64,000 bases of DNA from Xanthobacteraceae bacterium (GTDB taxonomy: Bacteria; Pseudomonadota; Alphaproteobacteria; Rhizobiales; Xanthobacteraceae): positions 1 to 64,000 of the forward strand of contig JARLJA010000096.1 of NCBI GenBank assembly GCA_031291445.1, written 5' to 3'. Under the pieces are notes generated by a model that worked only from the letters and a program-made list of their open reading frames with translations, was not told the origin of the DNA and did no database searches. The position numbers and the translations under genes are program-made. The first letter of the stretch is position 1. Every line of letters begins with the position of its first letter. Shown here one piece after another: positions 27,575-35,627 of this stretch.

Positions 27575-27662
27575 CAATGCCTATTTTGCGAGTTCCTTCC
27601 GGAGTGACGCTCCGACGCATCAGGTGCGTGGCGCTCGGCAATTCGCGCCTCGGGTCGCACCC

Positions 27663-30600
27663 TCATCCAGCGGCGGCGGCCTCCCGCTCTGCAGCCCCGG
27701 GCGTTTCCACCCGCCGCTTCCTGCCGCCGATCCTGCGCACCACGGTGTAGAACGCCGGCGTGAACAACAGGCCGAACCCGGTCACGCCCAGCATGCCGGA
27801 GAACACGGCCGTGCCCAGCGATTGCCGCATCTCCGCGCCCGCGCCGGTTGCGACCACGAGCGGCGCGACGCCGAAGATGAAGGCCAGCGACGTCATCAGG
27901 ATCGGCCGCAGCCGGGTGCGCGCCGCGGTGACGGCGGCCTCGGCGGGGGTGGCGCCGGCTTCCTCGGTCTGCCGCGCGAACTCCACGATGAGGATCGCGT
28001 TCTTGGCGGCAAGCCCGACCAGCACGACGAAGCCGATCTGGGCCAGCACGTCGATCGGCATGCCGCGGATCAGGAGCCCGGTCACCGAGGCGAGCAGGCA
28101 CATCGGCACGATCATCACCACCGCGAGCGGCAGATTCCAGCTCTCATACTGGGCCGCCAGCACCAGGAACACGAACAGCGCCGCGGCGCCGAACACCAGC
28201 AGCGACGAGGTCCCCGGCAGTTGCTGCTGGAACGCGAGCTCGGTCCATTCGAAGCCGATGCCGGGCGGCAGCACCTCGTGGGCGAGCTCCTCCATCCGCT
28301 GCAGCGCACTGCCGGTGGCGACGCCGGGGGCCGCGACGCCCATCACTTCGGCGGCGGGGAACAGATCGTAGCGGGGCACGCGATAGGGCGCGTTCTCCGA
28401 CCGCATCCGCGCCACGGTGCCGACCGGCACCATCTCGCCGGAGGTGTTGCGCGCCTTCAGCCGGGCGATGTCCTGCGGGTCCTGGCGGAAACTGCCATCG
28501 GCCTGCGCGATCACCTCGTAGGTGCGGCCGAGATAGTTGAAGTCGTTGACGTATTGCGAGCCGAGATAGACCTGCAGGGTGGAAAACACGTCGGTCGGCG
28601 TCAACCCGACCTTCTCGGCCTTCTCGCGGTCGATGTCGGCATAGACCGACGGCGAGCGGGTGCCGAACAGCGTGAAGACGCCGGCGAAGCTCGGATCCTT
28701 GTTGGCGGCGGCGACCAGCGTCTGCGCCGCCTTCGACAGCGCTTCCGATCCGAGACCGGCGCGATCCTGCAGCATCATCTTGAAGCCGCCGGCGTTGCCG
28801 ATGCCCTGCACCGGCGGCGGCGGGATCGTCAGCACATAGGCTTCCTGGATCACCGAGAGGCGCTTGCGCAGGTCGGCCAGCACGGTGGCCGCGGTCACGC
28901 CCTTGACCTCGTGGTTGTACAGCGTCGGCAGGCCGGAGAAGATGGTGCCGGCATTGGAGGCGATGGTGAAGGTGGTGGCGTCGAGCCCCGCGAACGGCGC
29001 GACGTGTTCGACGCCCGGCGTCGACAGGATGATGTCGATCGCCTTCTTGACCACCGCTTCGGTCCGCTCGAGCGTCGCGCCGGGCGGCAACTGCACCACC
29101 GTGATCAGGTAGCCCTGGTCCTGCTCGGGAATGAAGCCGGTCGGCGCGCGGGCGAACTGGAAGCCGGTGATGCCGATCAGCGCCGCATAGACCAGCAGGA
29201 CCGCGCCGGCGATCTGCACCAGCCGCCGCGTCAGCCGTCCATAGCCCGTCGACAGCCACTCGAATCCGACATTGAAGCGGTCGAATCCCGCCTGCACCAG
29301 CCGTGCGATCCATGACCCGCGCGCCGCGTGGCCGGGCGCGTGGGCCTTGAACAGCACCGCGCACAGGGCGGGGCTGAGCGTCAGCGAGACGAAGCAGGAG
29401 ATCAGGGTCGAGACCGCGATCGTGACGGCGAATTGCCGGAAGAACTGGCCGGTGATGCCGGACAGGAAGGCCGAGGGTACGAACACCGCGCACAGCGTCA
29501 GCGCGATCGAGATCAGCGCGCCGCCGACCTCGTTCATGGTGACATGGGCGGCTTCGGTCGGGCTCATGCCGCGCGCGAGGTTGCGCTCGACATTCTCCAC
29601 CACGACGATGGCGTCGTCGACGACGATGCCGACCGCCAGCACGAGGCCGAACAGCGACAGGTTGTTCAGCGAAATGCCGAGCGCATACAGGAAGGTGAAG
29701 GTGCCGACCAGCGAGACCGGGATGGCGATGACGGGAATGATGGCGGCGCGCCAGCTCTGCAGGAACAGGAACACGACGCCGACCACCAGCAGGATCGCGA
29801 CGAAGATCGTCGTGATCACCTCGTCGACCGATTTGCCGACGAAGATGGTGGGATCGTAGATCACCTTGTATTCGACGCCGGACGGGAAGTCCTTGCTCAG
29901 CGTTTCCATGGCGTCGAGCACTGCGCGGTCGACGGCCAGGGAATTGGCGCCCGGCTGGGCGAAGATCAGGAGCGGCAGGCCCGGCTGCCGGTCCATGAAG
30001 GCGGTCGAGCCGTAGTCGGAGGCGCCGATCTCGACGCTGCCGACGTCGCGCAGGCGCGTCACGCGGCCCGCGCTGTCCGACTTCAGCACGATGGCGGCGA
30101 ATTGCTCGGGCGTGGAGAGCCGGCCGAGCGTCTGGACGTTGAGCTGATAGGCCTGTTTGGACGCGACCGGCGGCTGGTTCAGGATGCCCGCCGAGACCTG
30201 GATGTTCTGGGCGCGCAGCGCGGCGAGGACCTCGCTGGCGTTCAGACTGTGCGCGGCGACCTTGTCGGGATCGAGCCAGATCCGCATGGCGTATTCGCGT
30301 CCGCCCTGCATCTGCACGTCGCCGACGCCCGGCAGCCTCGCCAGCACGTCCTTCACATGCAACGTGGCGTAGTTCGAGATGTAGAGCAGGTCGCGGGAGC
30401 TGTCCGGCGAATAGAGGTGGACGGCGAGCAGGATGTTGGGCGTCGCCTTTCTCACCTGGACGCCGAGCCGCTGCACGTCTTCCGGCAGACGGGGCAGGGC
30501 GTCCTGGACGCGGTTCTGCGTCAGCATCTGCGCCACGTTGAGGTCGGTCCCGATCCGGAACGTCACCGTGATGGTGAGCCTGCCGTCGCCGGTCGACTGG

Positions 30601-30839
30601 CTGTTCATGTAGATCATGCGCTCGACGCCGTTGATCGACTGCTCGAGCGGCGTGGCGACGGTCCGCGAAACCACGTCCGCGGAGGCGCCCGGATAGCTGG
30701 TGGTGATCTGGACCGTGGGCGGCACGATCTCGGGATATTGCGCGATGGGCAGGATCGCGAGCGCGCCGAGCCCGATCAGCGTCACGAACACGCTGAGAAC
30801 GATGGCGAAGATCGGCCTGTCGATGAAGCTGTGGGTCAT
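27663..30839 (-). CDS. RND multidrug efflux permease (HAE-1/AcrB type)
   Basis: A 1058-aa inner-membrane proton/drug antiporter, full length for the family. The N-terminus FIDRPIFAIVLSVFVTLIG is canonical TM1. The proton-relay pair is in GIVVDDAIVVVENVERNL of TM4. Large periplasmic porter loops follow each of TM1 and TM7, and the C-terminal half repeats the fold. It pairs with the adaptor gene upstream (63-base gap), and a divergent TetR regulator completes the locus. No outer-membrane channel gene is present, so TolC/OprM must be supplied from elsewhere. Substrates cannot be read from the sequence. Confidence 0.95.
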   Translation of the reverse strand: MTHSFIDRPIFAIVLSVFVTLIGLGALAILPIAQYPEIVPPTVQITTSYPGASADVVSRTVATPLEQSINGVERMIYMNSQSTGDGRLTITVTFRIGTDLNVAQMLTQNRVQDALPRLPEDVQRLGVQVRKATPNILLAVHLYSPDSSRDLLYISNYATLHVKDVLARLPGVGDVQMQGGREYAMRIWLDPDKVAAHSLNASEVLAALRAQNIQVSAGILNQPPVASKQAYQLNVQTLGRLSTPEQFAAIVLKSDSAGRVTRLRDVGSVEIGASDYGSTAFMDRQPGLPLLIFAQPGANSLAVDRAVLDAMETLSKDFPSGVEYKVIYDPTIFVGKSVDEVITTIFVAILLVVGVVFLFLQSWRAAIIPVIAIPVSLVGTFTFLYALGISLNNLSLFGLVLAVGIVVDDAIVVVENVERNLARGMSPTEAAHVTMNEVGGALISIALTLCAVFVPSAFLSGITGQFFRQFAVTIAVSTLISCFVSLTLSPALCAVLFKAHAPGHAARGSWIARLVQAGFDRFNVGFEWLSTGYGRLTRRLVQIAGAVLLVYAALIGITGFQFARAPTGFIPEQDQGYLITVVQLPPGATLERTEAVVKKAIDIILSTPGVEHVAPFAGLDATTFTIASNAGTIFSGLPTLYNHEVKGVTAATVLADLRKRLSVIQEAYVLTIPPPPVQGIGNAGGFKMMLQDRAGLGSEALSKAAQTLVAAANKDPSFAGVFTLFGTRSPSVYADIDREKAEKVGLTPTDVFSTLQVYLGSQYVNDFNYLGRTYEVIAQADGSFRQDPQDIARLKARNTSGEMVPVGTVARMRSENAPYRVPRYDLFPAAEVMGVAAPGVATGSALQRMEELAHEVLPPGIGFEWTELAFQQQLPGTSSLLVFGAAALFVFLVLAAQYESWNLPLAVVMIVPMCLLASVTGLLIRGMPIDVLAQIGFVVLVGLAAKNAILIVEFARQTEEAGATPAEAAVTAARTRLRPILMTSLAFIFGVAPLVVATGAGAEMRQSLGTAVFSGMLGVTGFGLLFTPAFYTVVRRIGGRKRRVETPGAAEREAAAAG

Positions 30840-30902
30840 GGAATGTTCCTGCCTCGGTCCGGATGGGGCCTTCGGTCTGCCCTGGTCTTGCGGCCTTTGG
30901 TC

Positions 30903-32162
30903 CTAGCCCCGGCCGTCGGCGGTGGCGTCGTAATGGATGGCGCCGTCCTGCGGCGCGACCTTGGCGCCGGGAATGGCGCGCACCAGGCCATCGATGATGA
31001 CCCGGTCGGTCGGCTCCAGGCCGGACTTGATCACCCGCAGCCCGCCGCGCAGATCGCCGGTCGTCACGATCTTGGGCTTCACGGTCGCATCGCCGGCCAC
31101 CGTCATCACCAGGCGCTGCGACTGGTCGAGCACGACGGCGGCGTCCGGCAGGAGATAGACCGGTACGGGCGGCGCGATGGCGACGCGGAGCCGGGCGAAC
31201 TGGCCCGGCGCCAGGAACAGGTCCGGGTTCGGCACCGTGGCGCGGGCGTGGATGGTGCCGCTCGAGCGATCGAGCGCGTTGTCGATGAAGTCGAGCGTGC
31301 CCTCGCGGCTGAAATCGTTCTCGTCGCTGAGGCCGATCATCACCTTGTTGGCGAGCGGACCGCTGACGCGGGCGCGTTCGCGCGAGAAGGTCAGGAAATC
31401 GGATTCGCTCATGTCGAAGTCGAGATAGAGCGGATCGAGCGACACCAGCGTGGCCAGCAGCGTGGTCGGGCTGGTGGCGGCGCGGCTGCCCGCGACCAGG
31501 CTTCCGCTCGACACCTGGCGCGCGCCGATTCGGCCGGTGAACGGCGCCCGCACGCGGCAATATTCGAGGTCGAGCTCGGCGTCGCGGATCCGCGCCTTGG
31601 CGTCCTCGACGGTAGCCTGCGACGTATCCCGGTCGGAGGTCCGCTGGTCGACCATTTCCTGGCTCGCGAATTCGTTGCGGCGAAGCGACTGCGAGCGCGC
31701 GAGCTGGGCATTGGCGAGCTCGACGCGGGCGGTCGCGGTCTGCAGCGCGGCCTTGGCTTGCTCCAGCTTGATCTCGTAGGGGCGGGGATCGATCACGAAC
31801 AGAAGGTCGCCCTTGTGGACGATCTGGCCGTCCTTGAAGTGGATCTCGGTCAGCGTGCCGCCGACCTGGGCGCGCAGTTCGACCCGGTCGATCGCCGAGA
31901 ACTGGCCGAGGAAGCCGACCCTGGTATCGACCTCGCGCTGCAGCGGCTGGCTGACCGTGACCGGCGGGGCGAGCGTCGGCATCGCCACCGCCTGGCCTTC
32001 CTTGTGAGGGCCAAAGACGAGATAGGCGGCGATGACGCCGATCACCGCCACGGCGCCAACCGCGGCCGTTCTCCACCTCCGCCGGCGCGGCCGTGCGGGT
32101 TGGTCGAGCGGCTGTCTTTCAAGCTTCGAGCGATCCGTGATCTGATCCATGAGGCTGTCCAT
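30903..32162 (-). CDS. RND efflux periplasmic adaptor (membrane fusion protein)
   Basis: About 419 aa from ATG 32162, which has CAGGGA before it; an ATG at 32264 would add 34 residues without a visible ribosome-binding site. It has a basic N-terminus, one TM helix (about residues 31-52) and a lipoyl-like half (VGGTLTEIHFKDGQIVHKGDLLFVIDPRPYE). A coiled-coil hairpin (about 125-190), the second lipoyl half (CRVRAPFTGRIGARQVSSG) and the beta-barrel/MP domains follow. It links the permease to the outer-membrane channel. Confidence 0.92.
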   Translation of the reverse strand: MDSLMDQITDRSKLERQPLDQPARPRRRRWRTAAVGAVAVIGVIAAYLVFGPHKEGQAVAMPTLAPPVTVSQPLQREVDTRVGFLGQFSAIDRVELRAQVGGTLTEIHFKDGQIVHKGDLLFVIDPRPYEIKLEQAKAALQTATARVELANAQLARSQSLRRNEFASQEMVDQRTSDRDTSQATVEDAKARIRDAELDLEYCRVRAPFTGRIGARQVSSGSLVAGSRAATSPTTLLATLVSLDPLYLDFDMSESDFLTFSRERARVSGPLANKVMIGLSDENDFSREGTLDFIDNALDRSSGTIHARATVPNPDLFLAPGQFARLRVAIAPPVPVYLLPDAAVVLDQSQRLVMTVAGDATVKPKIVTTGDLRGGLRVIKSGLEPTDRVIIDGLVRAIPGAKVAPQDGAIHYDATADGRG

Positions 32163-32293
32163 CAGTCCCTGCCATGCGGTTTGAAATTCGATGCGCGCGT
32201 CCCGAAGCCCAGGCGTTGGCCGCTCCTCCAGGATGTCGAAATCGGGATGCCAGGCGCTCGTCATTCGGAAGCGGAAAAGTCCCGGTTGGGGTT

Positions 32294-32320
32294 GATATCT
32301 GGAGCGGGTGCTCCAATATC
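32294..32320. promoter_or_regulatory. TetR operator candidate
   Basis: A near-perfect inverted repeat: gatatctggagc and gctccaatatc around gggt, with tggagc/gctcca fully symmetric. It lies between the divergent adaptor and TetR genes, 51 bases before the TetR start. Confidence 0.6.
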
Positions 32321-32370
32321 ATGGGCGGGATATAGACGTGGGGAGGCGCCGTTCAAGGATTTTTGGAGCG

Positions 32371-33051
32371 ATGACACCAAAAATAATCGAGGGAAGAGAC
32401 ATCAAGGGAACCAAACGCGGTCGCGGCCGGCCGGCGGTGTTCGATCGCAGCCGCGCCCTGATGGCGGCGATGACACTGTTCTGGGAGCGTGGCTATGAAG
32501 GGACGTCGTTCGACGACCTGATCGCCGCGATGGGGATCAGCGCGTCCAGCTTCTACAATTCGTTCGGCAGCAAGGAAGCGCTCTATTGCGAGGCCACGAA
32601 GTCCTACCTGGACTGGTCGGGCCACTGGTTCTTCGCCATTCTCAACGACCCGTCGATCGACACCAGGACGGCTTTCGCGCGGCTGTTCGAGTCGACCGCG
32701 GAGGAGTTCACCCGCGGCGATCATCCCCCCGGCTGCATGATCTCGCTCGCGGGCACGCATTGCCCGCCGGGAATGAAGCACATCCGTGAAATGATGGTCG
32801 AGCACCGCGCCTTCTCGGAAGGCGCGATGGCGGAGCGCATTCGCAAGGGTATCGAAGCCGGCGACGTCCCCGAAGATACCGACTGCGACATGCTGGCGGC
32901 CTATTACAGCGCGGTGGCGCGCGGACTTGCGGTGCAGGCCCGCGATGGCGCGTCACGCGAGAAGCTGTCTGAAATCGGCCGGCTGGCCATGCGCGCCTGG
33001 CCGGCCGGCACGGCGCGACAACAATCAGGGCCTGGCCGCAACCGCGGCTGA
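32371..33051 (+). CDS. TetR/AcrR family transcriptional regulator
   Basis: A 226-aa repressor starting at ATG 32371 (GGAG six bases before). The N-terminal helix-turn-helix is GYEGTSFDDLIAAMGISASS and FYNSFGSKEAL (about 46-76), preceded by a basic arm KRGRGRPAVFD. The ligand-binding domain contains several cysteines and tryptophans. It is divergent from the efflux genes and most likely represses them through the palindrome at 32294-32320; the inducer is unknown. Confidence 0.9.
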   Translation: MTPKIIEGRDIKGTKRGRGRPAVFDRSRALMAAMTLFWERGYEGTSFDDLIAAMGISASSFYNSFGSKEALYCEATKSYLDWSGHWFFAILNDPSIDTRTAFARLFESTAEEFTRGDHPPGCMISLAGTHCPPGMKHIREMMVEHRAFSEGAMAERIRKGIEAGDVPEDTDCDMLAAYYSAVARGLAVQARDGASREKLSEIGRLAMRAWPAGTARQQSGPGRNRG

Positions 33052-33085
33052 TCGATCGGTCAATTCACCGTGCCTGAACTTTGTC

Positions 33086-33478
33086 TCACGGCGGAGCAGC
33101 GTCCACCGGCTCGACGAGATGGGCGCGCGAGGGTCCGGGGTCGAACCGATCGGCGAAATACTGGGTTTCGTTGGCCACCCGTCCCTCGCGGAACTCCATG
33201 ATGCTCACCGCGTAGGACGGCGCGCCGTCATAGGCGAGCACGAACTCGGTGACCCAGAGATCGCCGCTGCCGACGATGCGCCGGACCGAAAAGCGCTTGT
33301 TGTTCGGCTGCACGGTCCGGCTCTGCTGAATGTTGCGCCGGCCGCGGATCCGCTCGCCGGATTGCGGATAGTCGAGCACGGCATCATCCCGATAAATTTC
33401 ATGTTCGACATCGAAATCGCTCGCGTCCGAAGCACTCCAGTGACGCTCCAGCGCTGCGCGCACGGTTCGATCATCCAT
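33086..33478 (-). CDS. NTF2-like (SnoaL-fold) protein
   Basis: A 130-aa protein starting at ATG 33478, with GGAGGG at good spacing. The pattern VRAALERHWSASDASDFDVEHEIYRDDAVLDYPQSGERIRGRRNI and MEFREGRVANETQYFADRFD is typical of the nuclear transport factor 2 / SnoaL-like superfamily, whose members include small isomerases and non-enzymatic binding proteins. The exact reaction is unknown. It is convergent with the TetR gene. Confidence 0.8.
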   Translation of the reverse strand: MDDRTVRAALERHWSASDASDFDVEHEIYRDDAVLDYPQSGERIRGRRNIQQSRTVQPNNKRFSVRRIVGSGDLWVTEFVLAYDGAPSYAVSIMEFREGRVANETQYFADRFDPGPSRAHLVEPVDAAPP

Positions 33479-33613
33479 CTCGCCCTCCACTGAGGCTGCC
33501 GGCCATCAATTCGGAACCACGGAATTGATCGTGGCCACAGGCCATCGTGCAGCATGAGGCGTTTTCGTCTGTCGCGCAGCCGTCGCTTGGTGCGATTGCG
33601 TCGCAACATTTGC

Positions 33614-33647
33614 TTGACATGGAAAACATTCTGCGTCAGCTTATTAT
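33614..33647 (+). promoter_or_regulatory. Promoter region of the amide operon (two overlapping candidates)
   Basis: A perfect -35 box TTGACA (33614-33619) is followed by the AT-rich TTATTATTAG, but the spacing to TATTAT is about 22 bases, longer than ideal. A sigma-54-like GG-N10-GC pattern (tGGaaaacattctGC, 33620-33634) overlaps it. Nitrogen-source genes are often sigma-54 dependent. I cannot decide between the two. Confidence 0.4.
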
Positions 33648-33651
33648 TAGA

Positions 33652-33678
33652 GCGCTGGGCAAGGATGCCTAATAGCGC
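33652..33678 (+). promoter_or_regulatory. ANTAR-type RNA hairpin in the amiC leader
   Basis: Stem gcgct...agcgc plus gggc/gcct closes the hexaloop AAGGAT, with A at loop position 1 and G at position 4, the two bases recognised by ANTAR proteins. It lies in the untranslated leader of the operon that encodes an ANTAR protein (AmiR). A second hexaloop hairpin, usual in such leaders, is not clear; the next stem (cacgcc/ggcgtg, 33703-33724) has a 10-base loop. Confidence 0.55.
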
Positions 33679-33741
33679 GGCAGTTTAAACCATTTCCAAC
33701 ACCACGCCGGGTTCTCAAGGCGTGTTGGGTTGGTGGCGAGG

Positions 33742-33776
33742 GCGCCCTCGGCTTCACAGCCGGCGGGCGCTTTTTT
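33742..33776 (+). terminator. Intrinsic terminator in the amiC leader
   Basis: Stem gcgccc-t-cggct pairs with agccg-gc-gggcgc around loop tcac and is followed by six T. It lies between the leader promoter and the amiC start at 33794, so it must be read through for the operon to be expressed. This is the layout of AmiR/NasR-type antitermination control. Confidence 0.8.
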
Positions 33777-33793
33777 GTTTTGGAACGAGGCGG

Positions 33794-34954
33794 ATGGCGC
33801 AAAGGCACTTTCGTATCGGCGTGATGTTTTCGTCGACCGGCTCCTACAGCGTGGTGGCGCGGTCGATGCTGAACGGCGCGTTGCTCGCCTTCCGCGAGAT
33901 CGCGGCGGCCGGCGGCCCGGTGACGCTGGAACCGGTGGTCGTCGATCCGTCGGGCGACCTGCAGCGCTACCGCGCGCTGGCGCTCGAGCTGCTCGGCTCC
34001 GGCATCCGCCAGGTGGTCGGCTGCTACACCTCGTCGGGCCGCAAGGAAGTCATTCCCTGCTTCGAGAAGTTCGACGGCCTCTTGTGGTACCCGTCGCACT
34101 ACGAGGGCTTCGAGAGTTCCGACAACGTCATCTACACCGGAGCGGCACCCAACCAGCACGTGCTGCCGCTGGTCGATTATCTCGCCTCACGGGTCGGCAT
34201 CCGCGCCTACTGTGTCGGGTCCAACTACATCTGGGCGTGGGAGAACAACCGCATCTTCCGCGAGGCGCTGACGGCGCGGGGCGGCACGGTGGTCGCCGAG
34301 CGCTACCTGCCGGTCGGCGACACCGAGGTCGACCAGGTGGTGGCGGCGATCCTCGACCAGCGCCCCGACTTCGTCTTCAACAACCTGATCGGCACCAGCG
34401 GCTACGCGTTCTTCCGCGCCTTTCGCGCCACCTGCGCCGCGCGCGGGATCGACCAGGCGCGCGAGATCCCGGTCGCCAGCTGCACGCTGTCGGAACCCGA
34501 ACTGGCCGAGATCGGCCCCGACGCCATCGACGGTCATCTCGCCTCGAGCGTCTACTTTTCTTCCCTCAAATCGCCGGAAAACGCCGCCTTCATGGCGGCC
34601 TATGACCAGAATTTTCCCGATGGGCCGGTGGTGTCGGCGGACGCCGAGGCCTCCTACATCGCGGTGAAGCTGCTTGCCGCGGCGCTGCAGCAGGCGGGCA
34701 CCGACGACGTGCGGGTGGTGCGCGCGGCGGTCGCCGACCGCCGCCTGCAGGCGCCGCAGGGCGAGGTCCGCATCGATCCGCAGACCTATCACGCCTGGCT
34801 CACTCCCCGGATCGGTCGCTCGGCTGCCAACGGGCAGTTCGAGCTCCTGCTCGAAGCCCGCAATCCGGTCGCGCCCGATCCCTATCTGGTCCAGTCGTCG
34901 CCGCGGTTCGCGGTGGCGATGCGTCCCCCCGCGTTGAGAGTGGTGCAATCATGA
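33794..34954 (+). CDS. amiC: AmiC-like amide sensor / negative regulator
   Basis: A 386-aa periplasmic-binding-protein-fold protein (Peripla_BP_5/6) without a signal peptide, so it should be cytoplasmic. The start at ATG 33794 has GAGG before it. It shows the family's FRIGVMFSSTGSYSVVARSM beginning, LLWYPSHYEGFESS and GAAPNQHVLPLVDYL. In Pseudomonas, AmiC binds AmiR and releases it when short-chain amides are present. The 4-base overlap with the downstream amiR and the leader terminator support the same role here. Confidence 0.85.
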   Translation: MAQRHFRIGVMFSSTGSYSVVARSMLNGALLAFREIAAAGGPVTLEPVVVDPSGDLQRYRALALELLGSGIRQVVGCYTSSGRKEVIPCFEKFDGLLWYPSHYEGFESSDNVIYTGAAPNQHVLPLVDYLASRVGIRAYCVGSNYIWAWENNRIFREALTARGGTVVAERYLPVGDTEVDQVVAAILDQRPDFVFNNLIGTSGYAFFRAFRATCAARGIDQAREIPVASCTLSEPELAEIGPDAIDGHLASSVYFSSLKSPENAAFMAAYDQNFPDGPVVSADAEASYIAVKLLAAALQQAGTDDVRVVRAAVADRRLQAPQGEVRIDPQTYHAWLTPRIGRSAANGQFELLLEARNPVAPDPYLVQSSPRFAVAMRPPALRVVQS

Positions 34955-35616
34955 CGCCCCGAGTGCTGCAGAACTTCAAAGGTGGCCGCGCGCTCATCGT
35001 CACGGGGCGCGGCGGGCCCGAAGGCGCGCTGGAGACGACGCTCGCCAAGCTCGGCGTCGCCAGCGAGCACGTCCCCATCGTCGACGGCCGCGCCCAGCTC
35101 GACGTTGCGAGGCTGCAGGCCGATCGCGACATCCTGTTCATCGACGGCGATCTCGAAGGCGTGGTTCCGATCGAGGTCAATCCCTCGTCGCGGCTGCCGC
35201 CCGCGCCGGTCATCGGCCTGGTCGGCGTCGAGGCGCCGAGCCGGCTCAAGGCGCTGACCAATCTCGGCGCCACCTCGTTCCTGCGAAAGCCGGTGCACGG
35301 CGGGGCCGTCTACACCTCGCTGTTCCTGGGCATCAACCAGTTCCTGCTGCGCGCAGAGATGTACGCCCGTCTGCAGAATCTCGAGCAGCGCCGCGCCGGC
35401 CGCCGCGCCGTGGTGCGGTCGATCATCGCGCTGATGCAGCAGAGCGGCCTCGACGAGGACGCCGCCTATTCCCAGCTTCGCCGCGAGAGCATGCGCGCGC
35501 GGCAGAGCCTGGAAGCCTACTGCGAGGAGTTTCTAAGCAGACGGGCGCAACCGCCCGACAACAGTGGCCGCACCGCCAGCATGATGCTGTCGGGCACCGA
35601 CAAGCAGTCGCTATAG
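34951..35616 (+). CDS. amiR: AmiR-like ANTAR transcription antiterminator
   Basis: A 221-aa protein. Residues 1-125 form a pseudo-receiver domain without a normal phosphorylation site (RALIVTGRGGPE; DILFIDGDLEG). A coiled-coil helix (LRAEMYARLQNLEQRRAGRR) leads into the C-terminal ANTAR RNA-binding domain (AVVRSIIALMQQSGLDEDAA followed by YSQLRRESMRARQ). AmiR binds leader RNA and prevents termination. Its target is probably the hairpin-terminator leader at 33652-33776. A C-terminal tail of about 25 residues is extra. Confidence 0.9.
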   Translation: MTPRVLQNFKGGRALIVTGRGGPEGALETTLAKLGVASEHVPIVDGRAQLDVARLQADRDILFIDGDLEGVVPIEVNPSSRLPPAPVIGLVGVEAPSRLKALTNLGATSFLRKPVHGGAVYTSLFLGINQFLLRAEMYARLQNLEQRRAGRRAVVRSIIALMQQSGLDEDAAYSQLRRESMRARQSLEAYCEEFLSRRAQPPDNSGRTASMMLSGTDKQSL

Positions 35617-35627
35617 GAGACTACGAC

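Larger units (their letters stand above)
22111..27600. mobile_element. tRNA-associated accessory region (putative genomic island)
   Basis: Immediately 3' of tRNA-Met, base composition becomes visibly richer in A and T, especially 22200-25100, and codon use changes. The genes are of accessory type: unknown proteins, a NYN-domain protein, a decayed hicAB pair and a nucleotidyltransferase pair. No integrase gene and no repeat of the tRNA 3' end could be found on the right, so the island would be old or eroded. Its right edge is placed at the RND pump gene by content only. Confidence 0.45.

Noticed and set aside
22111-27700. Attachment-site repeat of the tRNA-Met 3' end at the right edge of the accessory region
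   Set aside because: I searched by eye for the tccctctcccgctacca end and found no second copy, and no integrase gene is present. The island remains a composition-based suggestion.
28144-32076. A 1310-codon open frame overlapping the RND permease and adaptor genes on the same strand, and a 1056-codon frame on the opposite strand
   Set aside because: Both follow the third-position GC bias of the real genes. Only the 27663-30839 and 30903-32162 frames show pump and adaptor motifs.
33690-33745. Second ANTAR hexaloop hairpin in the amiC leader
   Set aside because: Candidate loops with A1 and G4 (for example AAGGCG at 33717-33722) are not flanked by complementary bases. The stable stem there has a 10-base loop.
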